Notes: a model not told the origin generated them from the sequence alone. A DNA stretch of 64,000 nt from Wagnerdoeblera sp046292685 (GCF_046292685.1 NZ_JBKBQM010000011.1:1-64000), one strand, 5' to 3'; positions 6,853 through 16,049 are shown, counted from the first letter of the stretch. Numbers and translations are program-made.

Positions 6853-9129
6853 CTAATGCGCCGCCCCGCCTTCGTGCTGCACGGTAAAGAAGAACCCGGG
6901 CGCCACGGAATCGGCCAGGGCAATCTCGTCGGGCACCACCTGCGGACCGGCGTTGAACACCGCCGAGCCGAAATGCGGCGTCAGGCGCGAGAGGCGGCGC
7001 ATTCGTGGCCCGGTCAGTTCGGCATGAAAGGCGGCCTGTTCCGGGCGGGCCTGCAACTCGGCGATCTTGGCCTTGTGGGCGGCCACGCAGCGCTGGTGCG
7101 CGGCGCGGATGTCGGGGTCGGCCATCAGCCGGTCCCATTCGGCTTGCAGCAACGGGATACGGGCCTGGATGCTGCGATCCTCCACCACATTGTGGTTCAT
7201 GCGGAACCAGTAGTGCAGGCCCTGGTCGCGGTCCACGTGGTTCACCCGGCCGCGGTCGCGTTTCACCAGAAAGCTTTCGGCCGACCGCACGGCATAGTGG
7301 TTCAGCTGCACCCAGTCGTAGCCATAGGTTTCCAGCGTGCTGCGCCAGCCGTTGCGGAACATCTCCTTCGGCATCCGCTTGCCCGACCCGTTGAGCCATT
7401 TCACCTGGTCCCACAGGTCGGGCTTCAGCCCCTTGGGCCGGTGGACGCCCAGTTTCTTGTAAAGCTCGATGTTGCGAAACAGCGTCTTGAAGCCCCAGGC
7501 CTGATGCGGCTTGCGCACCACCTCGGGGGCGCACAGCACGAACTGGTCCAGCAGGAAACGGTCCTCATACCCGTCCACATCGCTGTTGCCGAACAGCCGC
7601 CAGGTAAGCGAGATCATGTTGGCGCCCGGCAGCGCCGCCTCCATCGCGGCAAACAGCGTGGGCAGCCGGCCATCGCCCAGCTTGATGTTGATGAATTCGT
7701 CCACATCCATGCAGATCGCCCAGTCGGCGTTCTGGATCACGGGTTCGGATTCGGCGGCCTGAAGCGCGGCGTGCTGGGGCTTCAGCTCGCCCCCCGGTTG
7801 CCAGGGGTTGACGCGGTGCTGCACGATGCCCTTGTCCTGCAACAGCATCAGGAAGGTATCGGTGCCGTCGGTGCAATCGTTGGTATAGACCAGAAAATCC
7901 TGCACCCCGATGGCGCGGTGCCAGGCGACCCATTCCAGAATGAAGGGGCCCTCGTTCTTCATCGTGGTGACGATGGCGGTGCGGTTGCCGATGGTGCGCT
8001 CGGCCCGGATGGCGCTTGCAGGGGCGCGTACCGGCTTCCAGTCCAGCGCCTCGGCCAGGGCGATCAGCGCCGGATCCTCGATCAGCGAGGTCTTGGGCGC
8101 CAGTTCGGCCGACGACCGCCCGGGCACCCGAATGGCCATCGCGCGCAGAAAGGGCACCACCACGCCCGGGTCGGGCTTGGCGTAGCTGACGCGCGAGCCG
8201 CGCCAGGTGTTGTCCAGCCCGGCCTTGTCGGGGGCGACACCCCAGCGTGCGATGCCGCGACGGGCGTCGAACTGACGGCAGATGTGGTCGCCGAAGCGGG
8301 CGGGCTGGCCGGTGCGCACGCGCCAGGGGTAGATGCGGTGGCCGACCAGAAACACCACCCCCTGCCGTGCCGCGCGGCACAGATCGAATGCCGAAGGCGC
8401 CCCTGCATCGCGGGGGGGCAGGATGTCGCACGGGTCCAGCAGCAGCACCGCGCGCGCCTCGGCCAGATAGCGCCACTTCAACGCCTCCAGCACCAGCCCT
8501 TCGCCCAGGGGGGCGCGCCAGGGGTCGGGGGCGGGCACCGGCATCCGGTCCTTGCCCGGGGCATCGGGGGCCAGAAACGGGTGGCTTTCGGGGCCAAGCC
8601 CCGGCTTGCCCAAGGGAACGTCGGGTTCCACCAGCACCACGCGCACCGGCAGGTCGCCAAGCGCATCGGACAACGCCTGCGCAAAGGCGGCGTGCCCGGT
8701 TTCCGGCGGCGCGCGGTTCACGATCAGCGCGCCGTCGGCGCCGTGCCGGCGCACATGCCAGGTCAGCCATTCGGCCACGGTCTGCGCCGGTTCGTCGATG
8801 CGAAACCCCAGCAGGACGTTGCGACCGGCCAGCAATCCGCGTTCGTGCGAGGTTGCGGCAACCTCGGCGCCGCCCCCTGCGGCCAGCGCCAGCACCCTGG
8901 GCCCGCGCGCATCGTAAAGGATGCCGCCCCCCACCTCGCGCAGTTCCAGCGCCTCGGCCCGGGCGGGGCCGGGCAGCGGATCGAGCAGCCCGCGGTCGGT
9001 GCCGCTGGCCAGAAACACCCGGAACCGCCCGGGGTCGCCGGGTTCGGCCACCGCATCCAAGGCGGCCAGCCCCTCGGCCAGAAGTTGCGCCTGCATCGGC
9101 CGCCGCAGCACGCTTGCCTCTTGCCCCAT
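6853..9129 (-). CDS. Two-part glycosyltransferase family 2-like protein
   Basis: Encodes 758 residues. The C-terminal part (about 385-700) is a glycosyltransferase of the Glyco_tranf_2_4/GT92-like type: IVTTMKNEGPFILEWVAWHR, the nucleotide-sugar metal motif DVDEF at about 475-479, and FKTLFRN further on. The N-terminal 370 residues are unlike the catalytic part; segments such as RVVLVEPDVPLG and VVFLVGHRIYPW suggest a separate alpha/beta domain that I cannot name. No transmembrane helix or signal peptide is visible, so it should act in the cytoplasm. It is divergent from another multidomain glycosyltransferase and close to kpsS and the export lipoprotein gene, which points to capsule or exopolysaccharide assembly. 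Donor and acceptor are unknown. Confidence 0.8.
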   Translation of the reverse strand: MGQEASVLRRPMQAQLLAEGLAALDAVAEPGDPGRFRVFLASGTDRGLLDPLPGPARAEALELREVGGGILYDARGPRVLALAAGGGAEVAATSHERGLLAGRNVLLGFRIDEPAQTVAEWLTWHVRRHGADGALIVNRAPPETGHAAFAQALSDALGDLPVRVVLVEPDVPLGKPGLGPESHPFLAPDAPGKDRMPVPAPDPWRAPLGEGLVLEALKWRYLAEARAVLLLDPCDILPPRDAGAPSAFDLCRAARQGVVFLVGHRIYPWRVRTGQPARFGDHICRQFDARRGIARWGVAPDKAGLDNTWRGSRVSYAKPDPGVVVPFLRAMAIRVPGRSSAELAPKTSLIEDPALIALAEALDWKPVRAPASAIRAERTIGNRTAIVTTMKNEGPFILEWVAWHRAIGVQDFLVYTNDCTDGTDTFLMLLQDKGIVQHRVNPWQPGGELKPQHAALQAAESEPVIQNADWAICMDVDEFINIKLGDGRLPTLFAAMEAALPGANMISLTWRLFGNSDVDGYEDRFLLDQFVLCAPEVVRKPHQAWGFKTLFRNIELYKKLGVHRPKGLKPDLWDQVKWLNGSGKRMPKEMFRNGWRSTLETYGYDWVQLNHYAVRSAESFLVKRDRGRVNHVDRDQGLHYWFRMNHNVVEDRSIQARIPLLQAEWDRLMADPDIRAAHQRCVAAHKAKIAELQARPEQAAFHAELTGPRMRRLSRLTPHFGSAVFNAGPQVVPDEIALADSVAPGFFFTVQHEGGAAH

Positions 9130-9317
9130 TCCTGCACCCCTTGACCCACCGCCCGGTCTGCCGCCGAACCTTGTGCCCGCGATAGCACATGCGCGCGGTC
9201 GCGCAAAACCTTTGCCCGCGGGGCCGGCGAATTATGCTGGTGTTCTGCCGCAATTCGGCCAGAAACTCGGTTCATTGCTGGCCGCAGGAAACAATGCGGC
9301 AAGAGAACGAGGAACGC

Positions 9318-11525
9318 ATGGCCCGGGTGCGCGAAGTCGGAACGCTGTGGATCGGCGGGGCGCTGAGCTGGCTGGAACAGCTGTGCCTGAAATCCTTTGT
9401 CGATCAGGGGCAGCGCATCACGCTGTTTTCCTACGAGGATATCCCGAACGTGCCCGCCGGCGTGATCCGCCGCGACGGGCGCGAGATTCTCGATACCGAC
9501 GACTTCATCAAATACGAGCGGAAAGACAGTTTTGCCCTGTTCGCCGACCTGTTCCGCCTGCACATGGTGCACCGATGCCCCGGCATGATCTGGGTGGATA
9601 CCGACGTCTATTGCCACCGCCCGATGGACTATGACGACGATGTCGTGCTGGGCTACGAACTGCCCGGCAGCCAGCGCGTCAACAACGCCGTGCTGGGGCT
9701 GCCGTCCGACAGCGCGATCTTGGCCGACATGCTGGCCTTCACCGCCGACCGCTTTGCCATTCCGCCGTTCCTGAAGCCCAGGCTGCAGGCCGAATACCGT
9801 GCCGCCGCCGCGGCCGGAACCCCGGTGCATGTCAGCCAGCAGCCCTGGGGGGTCTGGGGGCCGATGATGGTCACGCATTTCGTGCAGGCGCATGGGCTTG
9901 CGGGGCAGGTGCAGCCGCTGGATGCCTTTTACCCCGTGCCCTTTCCCGAGCGCACGAAGTTCCTGCGCCGCCGCGCCGTGGTTGAGGGGATGCTGACGCC
10001 GCACACCACCGCGCTGCACCTTTGGGCCTCGAACAAGCGCGAGCTTGGGCTGCGCTTTGGCGGCCTGCCGCCCGAAGGCAGCTATCTGGCGCATCTGGTG
10101 CAGCGGCACGGCATCGTGCCCGAAGCCGCGCCGATCAAGGGGCGGGGCAAGCTGGTGTTCGATGCGGGTCTGCTGGACCGGATCGGGCTGAAGGACGTGG
10201 CGACCTTTGCCGACATCGGCGGCACGGCACAAGGGCTGGCGCTGGCCGCCCACGCCCGCTGGGACTGCGACATCGTGTTGGTGGACCTGGACGCGAACGG
10301 CAGCTTTCCTGCGCAGGAAAGCCCCTGGGTCGGGCCCTATCGCGCGCAACTGGCCGCGCAAGGGGTGCCCGCTGCCAAGGTGCGCGTGGTGCGCGACACG
10401 GGCGGCCTGCGGCCCTGGGATCTGATCGTCACGCTGTCGGGCTTTGGCGATGTGCACAAGATCAAGCACCTTGCGCCGGTGCTGGACCGCTGCCTGCACG
10501 CCGACAGCCGCCTGATGCTGGACGTGCGCAAGGGGTCGGGGGCGTTTCCGTTTCTGCGCGGGCGGGGCAGCAACGTGCCCTTGTCCACCCGCAACGAGGG
10601 CGAGGTGGAAATCACCCGCATCCTGTTCACCCCGAACCCGCCCGCGGAAACCGCGCCGGCCGACCCGGAATGGGCCGCACTCGCGCGCGGGCTTGCCGGC
10701 CCGCAAGGGTTTTTCCGCGAAGGCGGCGCGCATTCGTTTCTGTTCATCCCGCGCGGGACCGAAACGCTGGTGGTGACCTTCGACAACCTCGACATCGCCA
10801 TGAACAAGCGGGCCGAGCGGCGGCCCTGGGGCTTCGAGTTCATCGAGAAACAGGGCTGGTCCATGCTGGGGGTGATGGCGAACGGCTGGACCTGGTACCG
10901 CGACCCGTTCGTCTGGCAACAGTTCGACCGGCTGCGCGACGAAGGGTTCTTTGCCCGCTTCGGTCGGGTGGTGTTCTATGGCGCCTCGATGGGCGGCTAT
11001 GCGGCGGCGGCGTTTTCGCCGGCCTGCCCGGGGGCGGATGTGGTGGCGATTTCGCCGCAATCGACGCTGGACAAGGCGGTGGTGCCTTGGGAAACCCGCT
11101 ACAAGGTGGCGTGGGACCGCGATTTTTCCGGCCCCTACGGCGATGCGGCGCAGGTTTCGCACGGTGCGCGCCGGGTTACGCTGCTTTACGACCCTTACGA
11201 GCCGCTGGATGCCGCCCATGCCGACCGCTTTGCGGGCGCGAATGTGCTGAAACTGCGCACCCCGCTGATGGGGCACCGGCTGGGGTCCAGCCTGCACCAG
11301 ATGGGCATCCTGAACCCGATCATCCTGGGCGCGCTCGACGGCACGCTGACGGCGGCGCAGTTCTACACCGCGTTGCGGGCGCGGCGCGATTTCGCCCGCT
11401 ATCAGCGCGAGTTGTTCCAGCGCGCGGTGGACCGCAAGCACCCCGAGCTTGCGCGCCGGCTGGGGCACTGGGTGTTGCGGCGGGGCGAAAACCGGGCGAT
11501 CCGGCTGGGGTTGCAGGCGTTGTGA
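9318..11525 (+). CDS. Three-part protein: glycosyltransferase + methyltransferase-like + serine-hydrolase-like domains
   Basis: Encodes 735 residues in three blocks. Residues 1-265 resemble DXD glycosyltransferases of the capsular-polysaccharide/Gb3-synthase type, with FADLFRLHMV and WVDTDVY (DTD at 94-96). Residues about 270-435 look like a Rossmann-type methyltransferase module (FADIGGTAQGLALA, VLVDLDA, PWDLIVTLSGFGDVHKIKH). Residues about 460-690 form an alpha/beta-hydrolase with a nucleophile elbow FYGASMGGYAA (Ser557); Asp625 and His653 are possible triad partners. The ATG at 9318 is chosen for GAGGAACGC upstream and the onset of homology; ATG 9294 is the alternative. No signal or membrane segment is seen. 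Divergence from another glycosyltransferase suggests joint regulation and a role in surface-glycan synthesis or modification. Domain identities in the middle block are tentative. Confidence 0.75.
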   Translation: MARVREVGTLWIGGALSWLEQLCLKSFVDQGQRITLFSYEDIPNVPAGVIRRDGREILDTDDFIKYERKDSFALFADLFRLHMVHRCPGMIWVDTDVYCHRPMDYDDDVVLGYELPGSQRVNNAVLGLPSDSAILADMLAFTADRFAIPPFLKPRLQAEYRAAAAAGTPVHVSQQPWGVWGPMMVTHFVQAHGLAGQVQPLDAFYPVPFPERTKFLRRRAVVEGMLTPHTTALHLWASNKRELGLRFGGLPPEGSYLAHLVQRHGIVPEAAPIKGRGKLVFDAGLLDRIGLKDVATFADIGGTAQGLALAAHARWDCDIVLVDLDANGSFPAQESPWVGPYRAQLAAQGVPAAKVRVVRDTGGLRPWDLIVTLSGFGDVHKIKHLAPVLDRCLHADSRLMLDVRKGSGAFPFLRGRGSNVPLSTRNEGEVEITRILFTPNPPAETAPADPEWAALARGLAGPQGFFREGGAHSFLFIPRGTETLVVTFDNLDIAMNKRAERRPWGFEFIEKQGWSMLGVMANGWTWYRDPFVWQQFDRLRDEGFFARFGRVVFYGASMGGYAAAAFSPACPGADVVAISPQSTLDKAVVPWETRYKVAWDRDFSGPYGDAAQVSHGARRVTLLYDPYEPLDAAHADRFAGANVLKLRTPLMGHRLGSSLHQMGILNPIILGALDGTLTAAQFYTALRARRDFARYQRELFQRAVDRKHPELARRLGHWVLRRGENRAIRLGLQAL

Positions 11526-11573
11526 TCCGGTGGCGAGCCGGGAAGGGCCGCAACCGCCGGCCCCCGGTTCTCT

Positions 11574-11625
11574 GTGCCCGGCGCGCTTTGCCCGGGCCGG
11601 GCACGGAGGGCGGCACAGGCCGCCC
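11574..11625. terminator. Convergent-gene hairpin region (possible bidirectional terminator)
   Basis: Two GC-rich inverted repeats lie between the ends of a rightward and a leftward gene: GTGCCCGGC (11574-11582) with GCCGGGCAC (11596-11604), and GGGCGGC (11608-11614) with GCCGCCC (11619-11625). No T-tract follows either, so intrinsic termination is only moderately supported. Confidence 0.4.
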
Positions 11626-11636
11626 CCTTGACCGGT

Positions 11637-12782
11637 TCAGTTGCCGGTGCCCGAACCGACCGTGGCCAGCGAATCCGCCGCCGTCGCGGTGCCGGTGATG
11701 GCATTGATGGTCTTGGACCACTGCACGAAGGGCGCCTCGGTGACATAGACGGTGTCGCCATCGCGCACGACGAAATCGCGGGCGTGGAACATGCCCATCG
11801 GTTGCGTCAGATCCAGCACATAGACCATGCGCTGATCGCCTGTCAGGTCGCTGCGGCCCAGCACCTTGTTGGCGATCACGTCGGGTTCGTTGCGGAACAC
11901 GAAGACCCCGGTCGGGTCGGCCAGGTTGGTGTTCAGCCCGCCGACCTGGGCGATGGCCTCGATCGCGCTGAGGGTCTGGGTGTCGAAGGGCACGCGGGTC
12001 TGGGTGCCGGTGGCCCCCATCGCCACGAAGGCGCGGCGGTCCTGTTCGACGACGATCCGGTCGCCGGGCCGCAGCGCGATGTCGAGCGCCGGGTTTTCGT
12101 ACAGATCCTGCAACCAGACCTTGCGCGTGGTCTTGCCGCGCGTCACGCGCACCTGCGCCACCGCCGGTTCGATGGCAACCCCGCCTGCGCGTGCCAGCAT
12201 GCCCGACAGCGTCCGCGTCGGCCGTTCGATCGGATAGACGCCGGGCCCCGCAACCCCGCCCGACACCGACACCGCCGACCCGTCGCCGGCCACGCGGTTG
12301 ATGAGCACCTGCGGGTCGGGTGTCTGGGTATCCAGTTCCTTGGTGATCGCGGCGCGCAGCTGGTCGGGGGTGCGGCCGGCGGCCTTGATGCGCCCGGCAT
12401 AGGGCACGAAGATATACCCCTTGTCGTCGACCTGCACGTCGGTCAGCACCGACACCCGCTCGCCCGCGGTGGACAGCAGCGGTTCGTCCTTGACGTTTTC
12501 GAAGATCTGCAGGTTCAGCACGTCGCCGGCGCTGATCGTGTCGGCGCCGATCCGGCCCGCCGCGGCAAACGACTGCGGAAAGCTCAGGTCGGGGATCACC
12601 GAAGTGGCGCGTGTCACCCGGTCGTTGACCGCGACGACAAAGGCGTCGCCTTGCTGAAGCACGCTGGAGGCAAAGATTTCGCGCTTGTTGGGGCCGGAAC
12701 GGGGCAGGCCACAGCCTGCAACACTCGCCACAACAGTCGCAAGGACCAGATACCTGGCCCCGCGGGACATCATCATGTTCAC
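11637..12782 (-). CDS. Outer-membrane polysaccharide export lipoprotein (Wza/KpsD-type OPX protein)
   Basis: Encodes 381 residues. A lipoprotein signal ends at the lipobox VAGCG, so the mature protein should be lipid-anchored in the outer membrane. A Poly_export domain follows (IGADTISAGDVLNLQIFE, VDDKGYIFVPYAGRIKAAGRT), then two SLBB-like blocks (VSVSGGVAGPGVYPI and ALRPGDRIVVEQD). The family forms the export channel for capsule or exopolysaccharide. I take the GTG at 12780-12782 as start because AGGAG lies eight bases upstream; an ATG two codons later is possible. It follows kpsS on the same strand with a 90-base gap, so the two are likely co-transcribed. The inner-membrane transporter genes are not in the window. 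Confidence 0.9.
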   Translation of the reverse strand: MNMMMSRGARYLVLATVVASVAGCGLPRSGPNKREIFASSVLQQGDAFVVAVNDRVTRATSVIPDLSFPQSFAAAGRIGADTISAGDVLNLQIFENVKDEPLLSTAGERVSVLTDVQVDDKGYIFVPYAGRIKAAGRTPDQLRAAITKELDTQTPDPQVLINRVAGDGSAVSVSGGVAGPGVYPIERPTRTLSGMLARAGGVAIEPAVAQVRVTRGKTTRKVWLQDLYENPALDIALRPGDRIVVEQDRRAFVAMGATGTQTRVPFDTQTLSAIEAIAQVGGLNTNLADPTGVFVFRNEPDVIANKVLGRSDLTGDQRMVYVLDLTQPMGMFHARDFVVRDGDTVYVTEAPFVQWSKTINAITGTATAADSLATVGSGTGN

Positions 12783-12872
12783 TGCTCGGGCTCCTTTTCG
12801 GAACTGCCTTTTTGGTGTTTTGCGTCAAACCTACAGCAAAGTTTCCGGTCGATCTACCCTGCAGGTCGCCCG

Positions 12873-14186
12873 TCAGTTCACCAGCCGCAACTGTTGCCGT
12901 GGTGCCGCGCACCCCTGGATCAAGGCGTCGTAGGGGTCTTGCGGCGCCAGCATCATGTCCACCACCTGCCGCAACAGCTCGCGCCGCCCGCGGGCGGAAT
13001 AGAAACCGCCGACGATCTGGCTGGTTTCCAGCAGGAACCGGCGGTAATCGCGGTAGCCGCGCGCGTCCGGGCGGCGCGGCTGGGCGAAGAATTCGGGCAA
13101 GGGCTGGTCCGACACGAACTCGGGCAGGTTGTAGACCGCGCGGCCGAAGGCCTTGAGCGGCAGCCCCCGCCACAGCGCCTGCTGTGCGGCGGTAGAATTC
13201 ACCGTCACGGCCGTGCGCGCGTGGTTGAGCAGCCCCGCCAGCTTGCCGCCGCGCACGTAATGCACCCGCTGGCTCAGGCCCAGCCGCCGCGCGCTGCGGG
13301 CAATGGTCGCCTCGATCGCGGCGCGGCCGTCCTCCAGCGGATGGGCCTTGAACACGATGTGGTGGTGGTCGGGTGCGCCGCGGGCGAAACCTTCCAGCAC
13401 CAGGTCGATGAATTCCGTCATCGAGCCGAAGCTGGAATGCGACCGGAAGCTTGCATCGTGTTCCAGTTGCAGCAGCACCAGGTGATAGGGAAAGCCGCCA
13501 TTCCGGATGGCGCGCGTGGCCCACCAGCGTTCGACCCGGTGCAGGGGCATCAGCAGCAGGCGGCGCAGATACAGCCGGAACTCGCGCACCACCGGCACGC
13601 TGCGGTGCGGGCGAAAGTTGCGATAGCCGCGGTTCGCCGTCATCACGAAGAAATGGTAAAGCGCACCGTAAAAGACGTGCTGGCGCAAGTCGCCCCAGAC
13701 CGCCGGCGCATCGGGGATGTCGTCGTCGGCATTGGCCAGGGCCGCACGCATCTGCGCCAGCGTCAGCTGCATCAGCCGCGAATGCCCGTTCGACCCGCCC
13801 CGTTCGTAGGTGACCCAGTAGGGGCGCAGGTAGCCTTCCTCGAACACATGCACGGTGATGCCGCGCGCCCTGGCCAGTGCGACCGCCTGGGCATGGATCG
13901 GGCGCGTGTCGCCATACAGCACGAGGTCGGTGATGCCGTGGCGTTCCAGGATATCGGCGCAGCCGGCGGGCCAGGCCTCGGGCGTGCCGCGCCAGGCGAT
14001 GTAGCGGGCGCTGTCGCGCCAGAACACCCGGTCGCCCATGTTGAAGCCGACGCGCCACACCTGCGCCCCGGCCTTGCACAGCATGGCGGCCAGCAGCGCA
14101 AAGAACGGCCCGTGCGGCCCCTGCAGCATCAGGAACCGTCGCCCGTTGCCGGGGCTGGTGCCGGAAAGTCTGTTGCCCGTGGTCAT
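12873..14186 (-). CDS. kpsS: KpsS-like capsule polysaccharide protein
   Basis: Encodes 437 residues. It matches the KpsS/LipB family, cytoplasmic transferases that build the Kdo linker on the lipid anchor of group 2-type capsules. Visible landmarks are RRFLMLQGPHGPFFALLA at the N-terminus, WRVGFNMGDRVFW, LVLYGDTRPIH, VHVFEEGYLRPYWVT and, near the end, VNSTAAQQALWRGLPLKAFG. The ATG at 14184-14186 is preferred (AAGGGCAAGC upstream; homology begins there) over an ATG 16 codons earlier. It lies just upstream of the export lipoprotein gene, with which it probably forms an operon. Family recognition is good; the exact linker sugar is not shown by the sequence. Confidence 0.87.
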   Translation of the reverse strand: MTTGNRLSGTSPGNGRRFLMLQGPHGPFFALLAAMLCKAGAQVWRVGFNMGDRVFWRDSARYIAWRGTPEAWPAGCADILERHGITDLVLYGDTRPIHAQAVALARARGITVHVFEEGYLRPYWVTYERGGSNGHSRLMQLTLAQMRAALANADDDIPDAPAVWGDLRQHVFYGALYHFFVMTANRGYRNFRPHRSVPVVREFRLYLRRLLLMPLHRVERWWATRAIRNGGFPYHLVLLQLEHDASFRSHSSFGSMTEFIDLVLEGFARGAPDHHHIVFKAHPLEDGRAAIEATIARSARRLGLSQRVHYVRGGKLAGLLNHARTAVTVNSTAAQQALWRGLPLKAFGRAVYNLPEFVSDQPLPEFFAQPRRPDARGYRDYRRFLLETSQIVGGFYSARGRRELLRQVVDMMLAPQDPYDALIQGCAAPRQQLRLVN

Positions 14187-14235
14187 TGCTTGCCCTTTCG
14201 GCCTTGCTTGCCTTGCCGCCATGCTGACAGGCAAG

Positions 14236-14254
14236 CGGAAACAATCCGTTTCCG
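14236..14254. promoter_or_regulatory. Inverted repeat between divergent kpsS and ribE
   Basis: CGGAAAC-AATCC-GTTTCCG is a perfect 7-bp stem with a 5-base centre, placed 50 bases upstream of the kpsS start in the 187-base divergent spacer. It may be an operator for kpsS. No FMN riboswitch-like sequence was recognised here for ribE. Confidence 0.35.
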
Positions 14255-14373
14255 GCGCAATCTGGCAGCACCGCGTGGCAACAGTGCGGCAAAGCCGCGG
14301 CGCTCTGGCGGTGCTTCCATCGTGCGGCGGCTTGGGCTAGGGAAGGGGCGCAACGAAGGGACAGGGGGCGGGC

Positions 14374-14994
14374 ATGTTCACCGGCATCATCACCGACATC
14401 GGCGAGGTTCTGGCAACCGAGCGGCGCGGCGACATCCGCGCCCGCATCGGCACCGGCTACGATATCGCGGGCATCGACATTGGCGCCTCGATCGCCTGCG
14501 ACGGCGTCTGCCTGACCGTCATTGCCAAGGGCACCGACCCGCGCGGCTGGTTCGACGTGGAAATCTCGGCCGAAACCGTCAGCAAGACCAATATCGGTGC
14601 CGGCGGCTGGCCTGCGGGCAAGCGGCTCAACCTCGAACGCGCGCTGAAGGTGGGCGACGAACTGGGCGGGCACATCGTGTCGGGCCATGTCGATGGCGTG
14701 GCCGAGGTGGTGGCCGTGCGCCCGGAAGGCGACAGCCTGCGCGTCACCTTCCGGGCGCCGCGGGCGCTGGCCGGGTTCATCGCGCCCAAGGGCTCGGTCG
14801 CGCTGAACGGCACATCGCTGACGGTGAACGAGGTGGAGGGCACCGATTTCGGCGTCAACTTCATCCCGCATACGCAAACCGCCACCACCTGGGGCCGCGT
14901 CGCGGTCGGCGACCGCGTGAACCTGGAAATCGACACGCTGGCCCGCTATGTCGCGCGCCTGCGCGACTGGGCGGCCGAGACCGCGTCCGCCTGA
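14374..14994 (+). CDS. ribE: Riboflavin synthase, alpha subunit
   Basis: Encodes 206 residues, the usual size. It catalyses dismutation of two 6,7-dimethyl-8-ribityllumazine molecules to riboflavin. The N-terminus MFTGIITDIGEV is diagnostic. Two tandem lumazine-binding domains follow, the first with ACDGVCLTVI and the second with GGHIVSGHVDG and LNGTSLTVNEV. The TGA stop shares a base with the prfA start (TGATG), so the two are translationally coupled. Other rib genes are not in the window, so the pathway is split in this genome. An AGGGACAGGGGGCGGGC stretch lies upstream of the ATG. Confidence 0.96.
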   Translation: MFTGIITDIGEVLATERRGDIRARIGTGYDIAGIDIGASIACDGVCLTVIAKGTDPRGWFDVEISAETVSKTNIGAGGWPAGKRLNLERALKVGDELGGHIVSGHVDGVAEVVAVRPEGDSLRVTFRAPRALAGFIAPKGSVALNGTSLTVNEVEGTDFGVNFIPHTQTATTWGRVAVGDRVNLEIDTLARYVARLRDWAAETASA

Positions 14995-16049
14995 TGCTGC
15001 CCGCCGACAAGCTGGACCAGATCGTGCAGCGCTTCGACTTTGTCGAGGCGCGGCTGGCCGCCGGCGCAGCCCCTGCCGAAATTGCCGCCCTGTCGCGCGA
15101 ACATTCCGAACTGGCCCCCGTTGTGGCCACCATCGCCGCCTGGAAACAGGCCCGCGCCGACATCGCCGAGGCCGAGGCCATGCTGGCCGACCCAGAGATG
15201 CGCGCCCTGGCCGAGGAAGAGCTGCCCGGCCTGCGCGCCCGCCTGCCTGCCATGGAACAGGCGCTGCGCGTGGCCCTGCTGCCCAGGGACGCCGCCGATG
15301 CCCGCCCGGCCATCCTGGAAATCCGCCCCGGCACCGGCGGCGAGGAAGCGGCCCTGTTCGCCGGCGACCTCTTGCGCATGTATCAGCGCCATGCCGAGCG
15401 CATGGGCTGGCAATTCGAGGTGCTGGACCTGACGCCCACCGACCTTGGCGGCGTGAAGGAAGCGGTGGTGCGCATCGTCGGCCCGGGCGTCTTTGCGCGG
15501 CTGAAATACGAATCCGGCGTGCATCGGGTGCAGCGCGTGCCGGAAACCGAATCGGGCGGGCGCATCCATACCTCGGCCGCCACCGTCGCCGTCCTGCCCG
15601 AGGCCGAGGAGGTGGACATCGAGATCCCCGCCTCGGACATCCGCATCGACACCATGCGGTCCAGCGGGGCAGGGGGGCAGCACGTCAACACCACCGACTC
15701 GGCGGTGCGCATCACCCATATTCCCACTGGTATCGTGGTCACCAGTTCGGAAAAGTCGCAGCACCAGAACCGCGCCAACGCGATGGCCGTGCTGCGTGCC
15801 CGGCTCTATGACCTCGACCGCAGTGCCAGGGATGCCGCCCGCGCCGCCGACCGCAAGGCGCAGGTCGGCTCGGGCGACCGCAGCGAACGCATCCGCACCT
15901 ACAACTTTCCGCAAGGCCGCATGACCGACCACCGCATCAACCTGACGCTTTACGCGCTGGGGCAGATCATGGACGGCGACCTTTCGGCGGTCATCGATGC
16001 GCTGGTGGCCGACGATCAGGCGGCAAAGCTGGCCGAACTGGGCGCATGA
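14994..16049 (+). CDS. prfA: Peptide chain release factor 1
   Basis: Encodes 351 residues. RF1 recognises UAA and UAG. The decoding PxT motif appears as P-E-T in RVPETESGGRIHTSA, the RF1 rather than the RF2 signature. The catalytic GGQ lies in SSGAGGQHVNTTDSAV. The start overlaps the ribE stop, and the stop overlaps the start of prmC (ATGA), whose product methylates the GGQ glutamine; the gene order therefore matches the function. The first codons, MLPADKLDQIVQRFDFVEARL, are typical of the family, which supports the chosen ATG. Confidence 0.97.
   Translation: MLPADKLDQIVQRFDFVEARLAAGAAPAEIAALSREHSELAPVVATIAAWKQARADIAEAEAMLADPEMRALAEEELPGLRARLPAMEQALRVALLPRDAADARPAILEIRPGTGGEEAALFAGDLLRMYQRHAERMGWQFEVLDLTPTDLGGVKEAVVRIVGPGVFARLKYESGVHRVQRVPETESGGRIHTSAATVAVLPEAEEVDIEIPASDIRIDTMRSSGAGGQHVNTTDSAVRITHIPTGIVVTSSEKSQHQNRANAMAVLRARLYDLDRSARDAARAADRKAQVGSGDRSERIRTYNFPQGRMTDHRINLTLYALGQIMDGDLSAVIDALVADDQAAKLAELGA

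Noticed and set aside
14187..14373. FMN riboswitch upstream of ribE
   Set aside because: The conserved AGGG...CGGG...CCCG blocks of the RFN element were not found in the spacer; only a 7-bp dyad is present.
11574..16049. An open frame of about 1490 codons covering the export lipoprotein, kpsS and prfA
   Set aside because: Only its last 351 codons are real (prfA). The rest is antisense low-complexity sequence upstream of the true start at 14994.
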